From Sepioteuthis lessoniana (lineage: Eukaryota > Mollusca > Cephalopoda > Myopsida > Loliginidae), in NCBI GenBank assembly GCA_963585895.1, contig OY757904.1:156721950-156785949 (forward strand): DNA of 64,000 nt. The letters run 5' to 3'. A model generated the notes under the pieces. It was not told the DNA's origin and searched no databases. It was given only the letters and a program-made list of their open reading frames with translations. Each line of letters starts with the position of its first letter. The first letter of the stretch is position 1. The position numbers and the translations under genes are program-made. Shown here piece by piece: positions 54,715-64,000 of this stretch.

Positions 54715-55113
54715 GATATTTGTCGCTGCCTCCCACCAGACACGACTTGACACAAGGTCAAAAGCCCGAAGGCCGATTAAAGTGGGGATAAAGGGGGGGT
54801 CGGGAACGAGCCGAGACTCGAACCCTGCTTGTCAGTGCTGCTCATCGGCTCACTTAGTGCAATGTGAGCCTGATGAGGCAAGCAGTTTCACGAACCCAAA
54901 TGTGGGTCCGGGCACGTATGCCAGTTTGCGGCTTAAACTAGACGCATGGTCTAGTGCCGTACAAGGGGGACAAAGGAGACAAAAATGCAGCTCGCCCACC
55001 CGAAGGTAGCCTAGTCGAAACTAGGTGCCTAATTAAAGTATGCCATTGTTCCTTTTCCAGGGCCACGCTCCGGACCGAAGTCCAGAACAGGCCCCGGGGC
55101 GCTCGCCAGTGCC
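54715..55113. repeat. SINE-D, complete 399 bp copy with 18 bp target duplication
   Basis: AGATCTAGAAACATATCA is repeated exactly at 54697-54714 and 55114-55131, defining the ends. The left part matches the 48.7 and 57.5 kb copies; a right extension (TAGCCTAGTCGAAACTAGGT, CCAGGGCCACGCTCCGGACC, GGCCCCGGGGCGCTCGCC) is absent from those. GC content is well above the surroundings. A perfect 18 bp duplication implies recent insertion. The plus frame 54782-55009 is spurious. Confidence 0.9.
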
Positions 55114-55189
55114 AGATCTAGAAACATATCACCTTGTTCAGGTTTTATTTCAAGGGTTTTCCCAGGGTTTCTTAATGATTTATGGATTT

Positions 55190-55600
55190 GGTGGATTAGT
55201 AAAAAGTTGAGTTATAAGTTTTGCATAATTTTGGTAAGGTGATGCACACAATTTGGAAGTTCTGGATGCTTTGCCGAGAATATGAAGCTGACGAAACACC
55301 TTCGTCTGTGAGCCAAATAACTGATTCTCTTCGAGTACGACTCACCAGGTTGGCCTCTATGATTTGGAGTACGGCCGCGAAATCAACGGTTTTATGCCTA
55401 CCTGACTTTGTCCAATCAACGAGGTTCTTGCAACCAAAGTAAAATATCTTTAACCATTTGGTTACTGTCCTTTAATCAACCGTCTCTCCATCATTCACAC
55501 AACAAATGTTTTTGCTTGCTTCCGTGGCCTTATGACCTGGCTTGAATTTATAAGTTCCTGAACTAGACTAAGTTGCACGTTCATCTGTGAGACTTTAAAA
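55190..55600 (-). pseudogene. Mariner transposase N-terminal remnant
   Basis: Minus strand in three frames: YKFKPGHKATEASKNICCVN (resembling the start of the first helix-turn-helix in SETMAR-type mariner transposases), TVTKWLKIFYFGCKNLVDW, TKSGRHKTVDFAAVLQIIEA, then shifted VFRQLHILGKASRTSKL (second helix-turn-helix). Only DNA-binding domain remnants are visible and no catalytic motif. It is unrelated in sequence to the 26.5 kb copy, so a second mariner lineage is present. Stops and frameshifts make it dead. Confidence 0.6.
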
Positions 55601-56067
55601 TTATATATAGAGTGAAGCAGTGCACAACGTGTCAGCGCACCAACTACCATGACACCACCAACCACTATAAGTACCTTTCACGGCTTGAACAATTCTGGTC
55701 ATGTGATATACTCGCCACAGACTAGTATATACCAAAATAGCACAAAATGTTTGACTCACCACAGTATTATTAAATACTGTTACCAATAGATACAGTTGAA
55801 TTCTTCTTTTTTATTTGTATAATGGCTTTCCTTTTTTATTCGGTGCCGGGTCTGCAAGTTTAATATTTGATAGAATTTTGTAGCCACGTGGTTTAAAATC
55901 TAATTTAATTACTCTTAGTATATATTCTATTTATCCACATCCCTTGTGAGTATGCTAGACTGATATTAAAATGCTTGGGATCGGAGTATCTGGTGTGTAG
56001 ATGAGGAGATATGGTTCTCGTTTATAGTGTTGCTTTTAGTTGATTTTTTTACTATATATGGTGAGGA
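55601..56067. other. No gene recognised
   Basis: AT-rich unassigned DNA. Confidence 0.45.
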
Positions 56068-56228
56068 GTCAATTTGGTGTTATGGCTAACGTGCGTGTGA
56101 AGCATATTATTCCCTCCCCCCTCTGAATTAAAAATGCCACAGTAGTGTTCCTACAAAAATGGCTTTGGCATTAAATAACCCACAAAGGTTGATATACAAT
56201 TAAACAAAGTAACCAAATCAAACCAACC
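56068..56228 (+). repeat. SINE-B copy, internally deleted
   Basis: TTGGTGTTATGGCTAACGTG head joined to a shortened body, then GGCTTTGGCATTAAATAACC and GTTGATATACAATTAAAC tail ending in AACCAACC. Confidence 0.65.

Positions 56229-56230
<2 letters not shown>

Positions 56231-56281
<51 letters not shown>
56231..56281. repeat. (TA)n(TG)n microsatellite
   Basis: Short TA then about 20 TG units, immediately after the SINE-B tail. Confidence 0.95.
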
Positions 56282-56283
<2 letters not shown>

Positions 56284-56439
56284 GGTGTTTCAAAATTATA
56301 ATTAAACAAAGAAACCAAGAAAAATGAAAGGTACCTTGGCTGAATAAAAGACTGCATCTTCCCCCTTCCCTAAAAAAAAGTGATCTCCGAAATCACCAAG
56401 AATTACCGAACAATAATTCTTACTTCTAAATTGGCACAA

Positions 56440-57960
56440 TTTTCAAATGTTCTGCTTCACAATTGCATCGAACCTGAAATTGAGAAAGTTCTTTGAAAAA
56501 ATCAAAATGGTTTTTAAGAAAACGATTCACAACATTGCAGATTCTCATAATCCGTCGACTCAACAGAGTAATTGGTGCAAAAAATCTCGAGGAAATACTA
56601 TTGCTTGTAGATTTCTCCAAGGCATTTGATTCCATACTCAGAGAGAAAATGGAGCAATGACTTCTTGCGTATGGTCTCCCCAAAAAACTGTTAAAGTAAT
56701 AATGATGTTCTGTTGTAACAAGAAAGTCAAGGTTCGTTCACCGAATGGAAAAAGGGAGTTCTTCACCATTCTCACTGGGGTTCTACAAGGAGATACATTA
56801 GCTCCCTATCTATTGATAATCTGCCTAGACTAATTAATAAGAACGTTAAAAAATGGTTTACACTAACTTGCTTTTGGCAAAAAGGAGACGATTTCCGGCA
56901 AAAACTATAACCGACGCAGACTACGTAGATGACATAGCGCTTCTTACAAAAACACCAACCCCCAGCCGAATCCTTGCTGATTAGCCTTGAAGAAGCAGCA
57001 GAAGATATTGCCCTCTTCGTGTACGCAAACAAAATTGAGTACATGAGTTTTAAACAAGAAAGAGCCATCTCCAATGTATAAAGCGGCCCTCTAAAATAAA
57101 GAAATAAATTCACGTACCTCGTAAGCAGCGTCTCATCTACTGAAAGTGAGGTCAATATATGCTTAGAAGGTGGAGACTGCTATCGATAGGCTTTTGATCA
57201 AATGGAAATCTGATATATCCGATAAAATTAAACAGGATTTTTATCAAGTAGCGGTTGTGTCAATACTACTGAATGGATGCACTACATGAACGCACACAAA
57301 ACGCATACGGTAAAAGCTAGATAAGAACTGCACGAGAATACTACGTGTTGAACAAATCCTGGAAGCAACACCCCATGAAACGACCTCCCATCTTTAAAAC
57401 CATCTTTAAAACCATCCAAATAAGACGAACAAGACACACAGAACACTGCTGGACGAGTGATATTCTCTCATGGACCCCTACACGTCCCCGCAGACTTTCT
57501 CGAAACCTATGTATGGCACTAGACCTTGGTGTCTAATTCAAGCCATAACCCGGCATACGTGCCCGGACCCAGATTTGGGTTCGTGAAACTGCTTGCCTCA
57601 TCAGGCTCACATTGTACCAAGTGAGCCGATGAGCAGCACAGACCAGCAGGGTTCGAGTCTTGACTCGTTCCCGACCTTCCCTCCCCCTTATCCCCACTTT
57701 AATCGGCTTTCGGGCTTTTGACCTTGTGTCAAGTCCTGTCTGGTGGGAGGCAGCGACAAATAGTCCCCTACACATGTACGTGCAAGTGTTGGTCGACTAG
57801 CAAGAACTTACTTTCAACAGCCCTGTACAGACTCAGAATACATTTTAAAAGACCTGCCAGGAGTGATGGACGATAGGGACGGATGGAGTGAGAGAGAGAG
57901 AGAGAGAGTTAGGGAAATCCACGTTAGCAGTGCGACTTGATGATGATGACCTTTCCGTGA
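56440..57960 (+). pseudogene. LINE-RTE with all RT core motifs, interrupted by SINE-D
   Basis: The most complete polymerase here. Plus strand, N to C across frameshifts: RRLNRVIGAKNLEEILLLVD, FSKAFDSI (motif A), VRSPNGKREFF, VLQGDTLAPYLLIICLD (motif B), TDADYVDDIA (motif C, YVDD in place of YADD), KTQ/YVYANKIEYM-like stretch, AIDRLLIKWKSDISDKIKQ, VVSILLNGCTT and the C-terminal NKSW region, then SINE-D at 57484-57764, then PARTYFQQPCTDSEYILKD-like and EWRTIGTDG-like relics, a (GA)n at 57891-57908 and a GATGATGATG tail at 57939-57950. Stops and frameshifts throughout; no ORF is intact. Confidence 0.8.
57484..57764. repeat. SINE-D inserted into the LINE-RTE
   Basis: Inverted relative to the 54.7 kb copy. 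CCCCTACAC flanks it (57475-57483 and 57765-57773). LINE coding sequence resumes on the far side, so SINE-D is younger than the LINE. It carries GCAGGGTTCGAGTCTTG, a B-box-like sequence, on the plus strand. Confidence 0.85.
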
Positions 57961-58309
57961 CACTTTCCAAAAATGGGGATCTCAAATTTGAAATTGACCA
58001 GAGGCAAATAGTGGAGGCTTAGTTATTTGGGATTCATATGGTGTCTCTCTTGGAGATATCGATGTATCTTTCGCCCCGGAGCAGTCCATCATCTCAAATG
58101 ATCAGTAAGCTGATAGCTAAATGATACCTTGGGGTAGATTTGTCGACTGAGAAAGCCGTGCACATAGGATGCTCGAAAGATTGCAGTAGTCACAACACAT
58201 TACCAAGCGTAGGTCACTGAAATAGCAGAGCAGTAAGATACTAAGTTTAGTGTAAAATTCGGCGGGTTTCGATCCCAGCTTGCAGCGTTGTGATACGATG
58301 AAACAGTTT

Positions 58310-58815
58310 GTCAGTTTGAAATAGAACTGTTTTAACATTTAACTGTGTGTGGACAAAAACTATGCTGATTACAAAAATGAATTGTTTGAATTATAACTAT
58401 TTGGCAAAACTGAATAACTTGAAATAGAAATGTTTTTGACAATTAAACTGTGTACTTTCATTTAAAATGCGTATTTATGCTAACTGAACAGTTTGAAATG
58501 GAACTGTTTTCGTATGCTAGACTGAATTGTTTGAAATGGAACTGTTTTTGACATTGAAAATGTGCTTATGCTTAACTGAATTGTTTGAAAGGGAATTGTT
58601 TTGACACTTAACTTTGTGTAAAACAAAATCTATATTTAAACTAAAGTGAATTGTTTGAAATAAAACTGTTTGACTAAACTGAATAACTTGAAAAAGAAAT
58701 GTTTTTGACAATAAAACTGTGTATTCATGCTAAACTGAATTGTTTGAAATAGAACTGTTTACTTGGATATGATATTAAATAACTTACAAAGGTTAATATG
58801 CCATAAAAGCCAAAC
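58310..58815 (-). repeat. FB arm, solo, sub-repeat array
   Basis: Six or more inverted sub-repeats (AACTGAATTGTTTGAAATAG with variants, TGACAATTAAACTGTGTACT), then TTAATATGCCATAAAAGCC at the outer end. The core is missing. It is a good template for the sub-repeat consensus. Confidence 0.65.
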
Positions 58816-59205
58816 ATTACCGACGAGGAGGTACAGCAATAATCCAAATAATCATCTATGAGCAAGAAGAAGTGGCTGTTTGTGCATTTGTGTTCTGGGC
58901 CTCATACTTGAACATCCCATGTGCACTGTGCTAGATTTTGACCTCCAGCTGGTATGCCAAAAGTGACCAAAATGTGTTTCCCGCACCCACTAGTTCAATG
59001 CTGTGTCTCGGGACTTTTTGTCATCCCAAACAATCTTGACTGACACATAAAAGTTGGCTCTGAACAGGCTTAAATGAAGAGCGCGGGTAAATTTGATTGG
59101 CTTCAAACTCCATATAAGGAGATAAGAGAGAGAGAGAGAGAGAGATTATAAAAATGTAAATACCTCTGCATATTTGTATGTGTGAATAATATTAACATTT
59201 TTATA
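58816..59205. other. No gene recognised; short (GA)n
   Basis: GA array at about 59123-59145; otherwise unassigned. Confidence 0.45.
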
Positions 59206-59206
59206 A

Positions 59207-60240
59207 TTGACTGACTTTGACAACATGTCAACCCGTCTAGAGCAATTTTATCCTAGCAGTAGGGAGAGCTGACCGATAAAATGAAACGCAGTTTCTTCCA
59301 AGCAGCAGTCGTGTCGATACTACTCTATGGATGCACTATATGGATGCTGACTAAACGGATGGAGAAAAAAAGCTTAACGGCAACTATATAAGAATGCTGC
59401 GAGCAATTTTGAACAAGTCCTGGAGGCAACACCCCACAAAACACCAGCTGTACGGCCACCTACCTCCCATCGCGAAAACTATCAAAGTCCGACGAACCAG
59501 ACATGCAGGACACTACTGGAAAAGCAGGGATGAGCTCATAAGTGATGTACTCCTATGGCCCCACTTACATGGCCGAGCAAAAGCAGGATGACCAGCTCGA
59601 ATCTACATACAGCAACTCTGTGAGGATACGGAATGTAGCTCCGAGGACCTGATAGGGAGGACTGGCGAGAGAGGGTCAGGGATATCCATGCTGGTGGCAC
59701 GACAAGATGATGATGAGTTGGGAATTATGTCAATTATACATTTATATTTAAATTTTCTTAGTTGTTTCGTGACAGTTTTTTTTTCTTCTTTTGTATACAT
59801 TTATATATATATATCATATTCTTATCTAATTCTAATAATTGTATAGTTTTAAGTAATCATTCTTTTCTAATCATCATTTGCACACGGTTATATGGTTTTG
59901 GGTAACTAATAATAATCCTTTGCTGAAAATTAGAGTTTCCAGTAACTATTCTCTATACAAATAATTTACAGTTATATGGCATCAAGTATCCCAATCAAAT
60001 ACGAACATTTTTAAACAGATCTATTTGACCCATAGATGGGACCCAAATAGGTATTTCCACTCCAGTTCAAAGTATAGCTGCATGTAATGAACGGTTTGTC
60101 TGCACTTCTCAAAGCCCCAGAGCTCCAGAACTGGACCTTCAAGATTAGTTTACTGCCATACCAAAAACACCCTTTTAGGAAGTGGTCTCAACCCCGTGAA
60201 AAAGTTAGGGTATCCTGAACCCTGCCCACATTATGTTATA
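59207..60240 (+). repeat. FB arm and core, interrupted by a LINE
   Basis: Outer arm at 59207-59257 (GACAACATGTCAACCCGTCT), LINE-RTE insertion 59258-59720, arm resuming at GGGAATTATGTCAATTATAC with sub-repeats, and the core from about 60020 (CCCATAGATGGGACCCAAAT to CCAGAACTGGACCTTC). Confidence 0.65.
59258..59720 (+). pseudogene. LINE-RTE C-terminal fragment inside an FB arm
   Basis: Plus strand: ELTDKMKRSFFQAAVVSILL, YGCTIWMLTKRMEKK, then shifted MLRAILNKSWRQHPTKHQLY, GHLPPIAKTIKVRRTRHAGH, SRDELISDVLLW, a TGA, ARIYIQQLCEDTECSSEDL, ending GATGATGATGA. Very similar to the 42.2 kb copy, so young. A short direct repeat (GCAGTAGGGA / GAGTTGGGAA) may be its target duplication. Confidence 0.8.
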
Positions 60241-60700
60241 ATGATTTAACAGCATATATATACAAAGAAGAATTGACATAGCCTTAGGGGAGGCTGATCC
60301 AGAATCAGAGAGAACCGTTGTTAAACCATTAGAAAGGTGGCTTTGCATAGATATTTGTTAAAGAGCTAAGTCACAGGATAAGGCGGATTATGGGAACGCT
60401 TTATTTTAGCTGAGCAGCTCAAGAACAAGGTCAGCATTTTCATATTTGTCAAAAGGGGAAAATATTAATGAAAATAAGTATAAAGTAATGAAGTGATCGC
60501 CTCCGACAACGAGTGAGACTGGTGCCCGAATGTATGACCGACAACAAAGTATCAATCCAAAAACCCTTGTTATAGGTGCGAGAAAATGTCACCCACGAAA
60601 ATTCCGGAATTATGACAGAAAACAATAGAACAACACAAAAATACGAGGTGGGATCAAAAAATATGCTGAATTATTCATTTTTCATATTTAGAATTTACAT
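60241..60700. other. No gene recognised
   Basis: AT-rich unassigned DNA. Confidence 0.45.
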
Positions 60701-60705
60701 AAAGC

Positions 60706-60890
60706 TAACCAATTTGTATAATACTCATGATGTCTAGACAGCGATCTAGATGTGTGCACTGCAAATCAATTTATATAATAAAATCATGATGTCTAGACGT
60801 CTAGACAGCAATCTAGATGTGTGCACAGCTGACCAATTTATATAATAAAGTCATGATGTTTAGACGTCTAGACAGCAATCTAGATGGTAG
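60706..60890. repeat. Three-unit tandem repeat containing a 16 bp palindrome
   Basis: Units of about 57-68 bp begin near 60707, 60764 and 60832 (CAATTTATATAATAAARTCA, then GACAGCAATCTAGATG). Unit 2 contains the perfect palindrome GTCTAGACGTCTAGAC (60791-60806); unit 1 has only half (GTCTAGAC) and unit 3 a one-base variant. Confidence 0.85.
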
Positions 60891-61265
60891 TACAATTAAA
60901 CAACTCATGCTATAAATTCATGTCTTCGTAAATTTTTGTCAGCAGTCTCGACACTTTTAATTGAGCATTTTTGCAAAATCCCGTATTGTACAAGTACAAC
61001 ACTCTCCCTACTCTCCAGTTATAGTTCTCTGGGACCGTTTCTTGAAATGAAATTTCATCTCAAGTATAAGAATTAAGCATGTAGGACACTTTAAAAGTAA
61101 TTTGACGGAGGAACTTTATATATCAAAATGGCAGTTTTAAAGGTGATTCGACTAATTAAAAGAACGCTTGAATAAATTCGTTGATTATAAAGGAACAATT
61201 TTAAAGAATTTTAGCTTTTCTTTCATTGTTCATCTCTTTGTTGGTAAATACATCTTCAGAAGACG
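60891..61265. other. No gene recognised
   Basis: AT-rich unassigned DNA. Confidence 0.45.
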
Positions 61266-61269
61266 TGCT

Positions 61270-61430
61270 TAGCATAATCATTATCGTTTTAGGAATTGGA
61301 ATCAGTGACTCGAGTTCAAATCCTGAATGAGACTAAGTGTGTTTCACCTCGCGTTAATGCTCTTTGAAAAGGCATAAATCCATTTCTTCTCCTTCTCTCC
61401 AAGCTCTGGGCAAATTGCAGGGTAGACTGA
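61270..61430 (+). repeat. SINE-E relative
   Basis: ATAATCATTATCGTTTTAGG (degraded A box), TCGAGTTCAAATCCTGAATG (B box) and AAAAGGCATAAATCCATTTC / TTCTCCTTCTCTCCAAGCTC (central-like domain). It runs into the LINE fragment that follows. Confidence 0.55.
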
Positions 61431-61850
61431 GCTTGTGTCAAAACTGCTCTATGGATGCACCACAAGGATGCTGACATAACGCATAGAGAAAAAGGTTGAA
61501 GGAAACTGCACAAGAATGCTATGAGTTATATTGAACAAATCCTGGAAGCAACAATCCACGAAACAACAGCTGAATGGCCACTTACTTCTGATCTCAAAAC
61601 TATCCAAGTAAGACAAACAAGACATACGGGACACTGCTGGAGAAATAAAGACGAGCTCATAAGTGACGTTTTTCTATGGATCCCAACATATGGACGTACA
61701 AGTGTTGGCCCACCAACAAAAACTTGCCTACATAGCCATGCACAAACACTGGGTGCAGTTTAGAAGACCTGCCGGGAGCGATGGACAATTGAGACGGATG
61801 GAGATAGAGTTTCAGGGAAATCCATGCTAGCTGCTGGACTTGGTGATGAT
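61431..61850 (+). pseudogene. LINE-RTE C-terminal fragment
   Basis: Plus strand: LLYGCTTRMLT, KKVEGNCTRML, LNKSWKQQSTKQQLNGHL-like, LKTIQVRQTRHTGHCWRNKD, ELISDVFLWIPTYGRTSVGP and AMDN-like relics, ending near GGTGATGATAAAG. Stops and frameshifts present. The 5' truncation is at the SINE-E boundary. Confidence 0.75.
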
Positions 61851-62698
61851 AAAGACAACTAACCTGTGTGCAAAACAACTGTACTCTTAAAAATGTTGAC
61901 CTTGTCACATATCTTGTCCGTGGTGGAGGGCTTTGGTAAATACTTTTTGAACAACCTCACATGTTGTTCAATAAAGGTAATAGAAAAAAGAAAGATTTTA
62001 TTTTTACTTAATGAATAGAATGGACCTTTTACGTAACCTAATTGCGTGGTATACCTGTGATTAAGTAAGTAAATTGTAATGGATGCTATTAAATAATGTT
62101 TTTGAATTTTGGCCCTTAGATCCTCAAGTGAGCTTGAAAATTTTCAGAAAGGGACTTAGAATTGGCGAGATTTTCTGCAGCAAATTATATACACACAGAG
62201 AAATGTAATTTATTGCAAACTGAAAAGAAAGGAGACTTAACGCCTTAAACTGAAACAATGTTTGGAAGTCCTACTTGACAAACTGATAGACACCAGGAGC
62301 TGTGTAATCATTTGTCAGAATTTATATCTTATAGTGCATTTTACTTTTCTAAATAAAATATATTTCAAGTTACAAAGAATTATTATTTGTGCTTATGTGG
62401 GCCTGAATTTCCTTTTTTTTTTCTTTTTTTTTTTACAGCAAGAAGAAAAGGTTGAGAAAAACTGCTTTAAAGAACGTAGTAAACAGAAATTTTGATTAAA
62501 ATATATACAATCTCTTTCTTTTAAGAATTAAACATCTGTTTTGGCATCATTTGCGTGGCAAACTTAGCAAAAATATTTTTATTTTCCTTCATGTCTTTTC
62601 CCAGTTAATGCAAACTTTATTAACACATTCTTGTTTTTTATTTAATCATTCTGCTATTTCGTCGTCTTTTTGATTCGTGATTTCAACCACAAATATCA
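61851..62698. other. No gene recognised
   Basis: AT-rich; T-run at 62413-62436. Confidence 0.45.
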
Positions 62699-63109
62699 AT
62701 GCGTCGGTCAAACGGCAGTGTACTAGGTGACAATATTCAAGAACTCATATTATCAGATTCGAACACACCCACGACCTCTGTAATGTTCTCACGGCTGTTT
62801 CCATTGAATAAGACCACTCCTTACTTTTTTATTTTATTCATTTATTTTTTTATTCGCGTTTTCTTTCTTTTTTTTTTTTTTTTTTTTTTTTTTTTGATTT
62901 GGCAGGCACAAGTTGGCCGGAACAATGACCTTTTCAGTCGACTGGATGCCAGTATGTCACCCAAACAACATTTCCCGCCAGTTTTTGTTTTTAACAAGGA
63001 ATGCGCTTCCGCTTTTCGTTCAGTAAAATCAACTTCCTTCTTCCCACCTCACACCTCCACCCACCTTTTCCTCTTCCTAATAACCGTCATTATCTCACTT
63101 ATTTTTGCA

Positions 63110-63156
<47 letters not shown>

Positions 63157-63211
63157 TTCATCCCATCACTTTTATTATTTTAATTTCTGCCTCTCTTTCT
63201 TAATCAACATC

Positions 63212-63265
<54 letters not shown>

Positions 63266-63300
63266 CTATCCCTGTTTTTACATTGTTTTTCATTATTCCC
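62699..63300. repeat. Poly-T and (TC)n/(TATC)n tracts; open frame not believed
   Basis: T-run 62860-62895, TC arrays 63112-63151 and 63217-63247, TATC array 63247-63270. The 209-codon plus frame spans these tracts; only its first ~40 residues (MRRSNGSVLGDNIQELILSD) look non-repetitive. It could include a short exon of an unknown gene, but nothing supports that. Confidence 0.7.
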
Positions 63301-63485
63301 AACACATTTTTGTTTTATAAACTTTTAAGCATATAAATTTTGCACTGAGGCACACGTGAGACTGAAAAAATAAAATGCACCCCCAAAAAAGCATTAATTA
63401 AAACAAACTCTCTCAAAATCACACATTATATATATATAGTCATCCACAGAGAGATCTGTTTCGTTCTATCATAACTTGTCAGTGT

Positions 63486-63575
63486 GGCTAGACAGTAGTT
63501 TCCCGTAGGTGGAATCGAAACCCTAGTTGACTAAAACGCCAAGCCAAAGCTTCTAACCATTTAGCCAACAGGAAG
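63486..63575 (-). repeat. tRNA-like SINE head
   Basis: Minus strand: TTGGCTAAATGGTTAGAAGC (A box) and CTAGGGTTTCGATTCCACC (B box) about 45 bases later. It looks like a tRNA-derived head without a recognisable body. A degenerate tRNA pseudogene is the alternative. Confidence 0.5.
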
Positions 63576-63639
63576 CATTAGATGCGAAGTAAATTTTAAA
63601 CGTTTATGAATCATAATTACTACTGTTTACAAACATCCG

Positions 63640-63643
63640 TTCA

Positions 63644-63703
<60 letters not shown>

Positions 63704-63828
63704 TTGTAAAAACAAAGGTTGTAAAAACTTAACATTTTAGCCAAACTGGATTTAGTGCGATTCTTTATGAATAAACTTTAAAATATTCTACTGCTAAAAT
63801 CCATTTTTCTATCTCTACAGTAACATTT

Positions 63829-63861
<33 letters not shown>

Positions 63862-64000
63862 ATGTGTGTGTGTGTGTGTGTGTGTTTGAAAGTCTATATA
63901 TGCACATATGTATGTCTGCGTGTTTGTGTGCTTACGTGTGTGTGTGTGTGAGTGTAAGTGTGTGTGTGTATGTGTGTGTGTGTGTGTGTTTACATATCTC
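63640..64000. repeat. (TA)n, (GA)n and (TG)n microsatellites to window end
   Basis: TA/GA array 63645-63703; TA then long TG-rich array from about 63830 to the end with TATG and CG interruptions. Confidence 0.9.

Noticed and set aside
62699..63328. 209-codon plus-strand frame
   Set aside because: It runs through poly-T, (TC)n and (TATC)n tracts; only the first ~40 codons are non-repetitive and show no domain.

Overview
This 64 kb window looks like gene-poor, transposon-dense DNA from an animal nuclear genome. It is AT-rich, packed with microsatellites ((TA)n, (CA)n, (GA)n, (TTC)n, (GAAA)n) and filled with decayed retrotransposons, Tc1/mariner elements, tRNA-derived SINEs and inverted-repeat elements. 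I recognise no intact host gene, rRNA, functional tRNA gene or CRISPR array. The SINE architecture, RTE-like LINE remnants and microsatellite load point to a lophotrochozoan invertebrate, most likely a mollusc and perhaps a cephalopod. That placement is inference from general resemblance; nothing in the window proves it.

Family names used below are local labels. LINE-RTE: non-LTR reverse transcriptase remnants with a YADD/YVDD motif and an (ATG)n tail, ten copies on both strands. LINE-REL: C-terminal remnants with a CCHC knuckle followed by an RPD...VDF nuclease-like motif and (AAT)n tails, four copies. LINE-RNH: a third lineage represented by two C-terminal fragments. SINE-A to SINE-F: short repeats, most with tRNA-like A and B boxes. 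FB: foldback-like elements whose long terminal arms begin with a GGTTGGTTTTATGGCATATC-type end, carry degenerate sub-repeats and contain a conserved GC-richer core.

Layout. 1-5 kb: FB arms, SINE-A/B/C/F copies and featureless DNA. 5.2-6 kb: (TA)n and a 3 x 129 bp tandem repeat with an open reading frame. 6-14 kb: SINE-B copies, a pogo-like element, a CpG-richer patch and a complete FB element. 14.6-22.4 kb: LINE remnants around a higher-order (GAAA)n array. 22.4-29 kb: mostly featureless, with a non-autonomous mariner copy at 26.2-27.0 kb. 29-35.2 kb: a paired MITE-like family, LINE-REL fragments, a GC-rich hairpin-dense element at 30.9-31.3 kb and a complete FB element. 35-50 kb: SINEs, a Tc1-like pseudogene, a LINE flanked by a ~120 bp direct duplication, and a 280 bp hairpin. 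50-64 kb: nested LINE/SINE/FB insertions and microsatellites.

No gene set here forms a pathway; the functional theme is mobile-element parasitism. The SINEs were presumably mobilised by LINE machinery, the non-autonomous mariner and MITE copies by transposases encoded elsewhere, and several nested insertions give relative ages.
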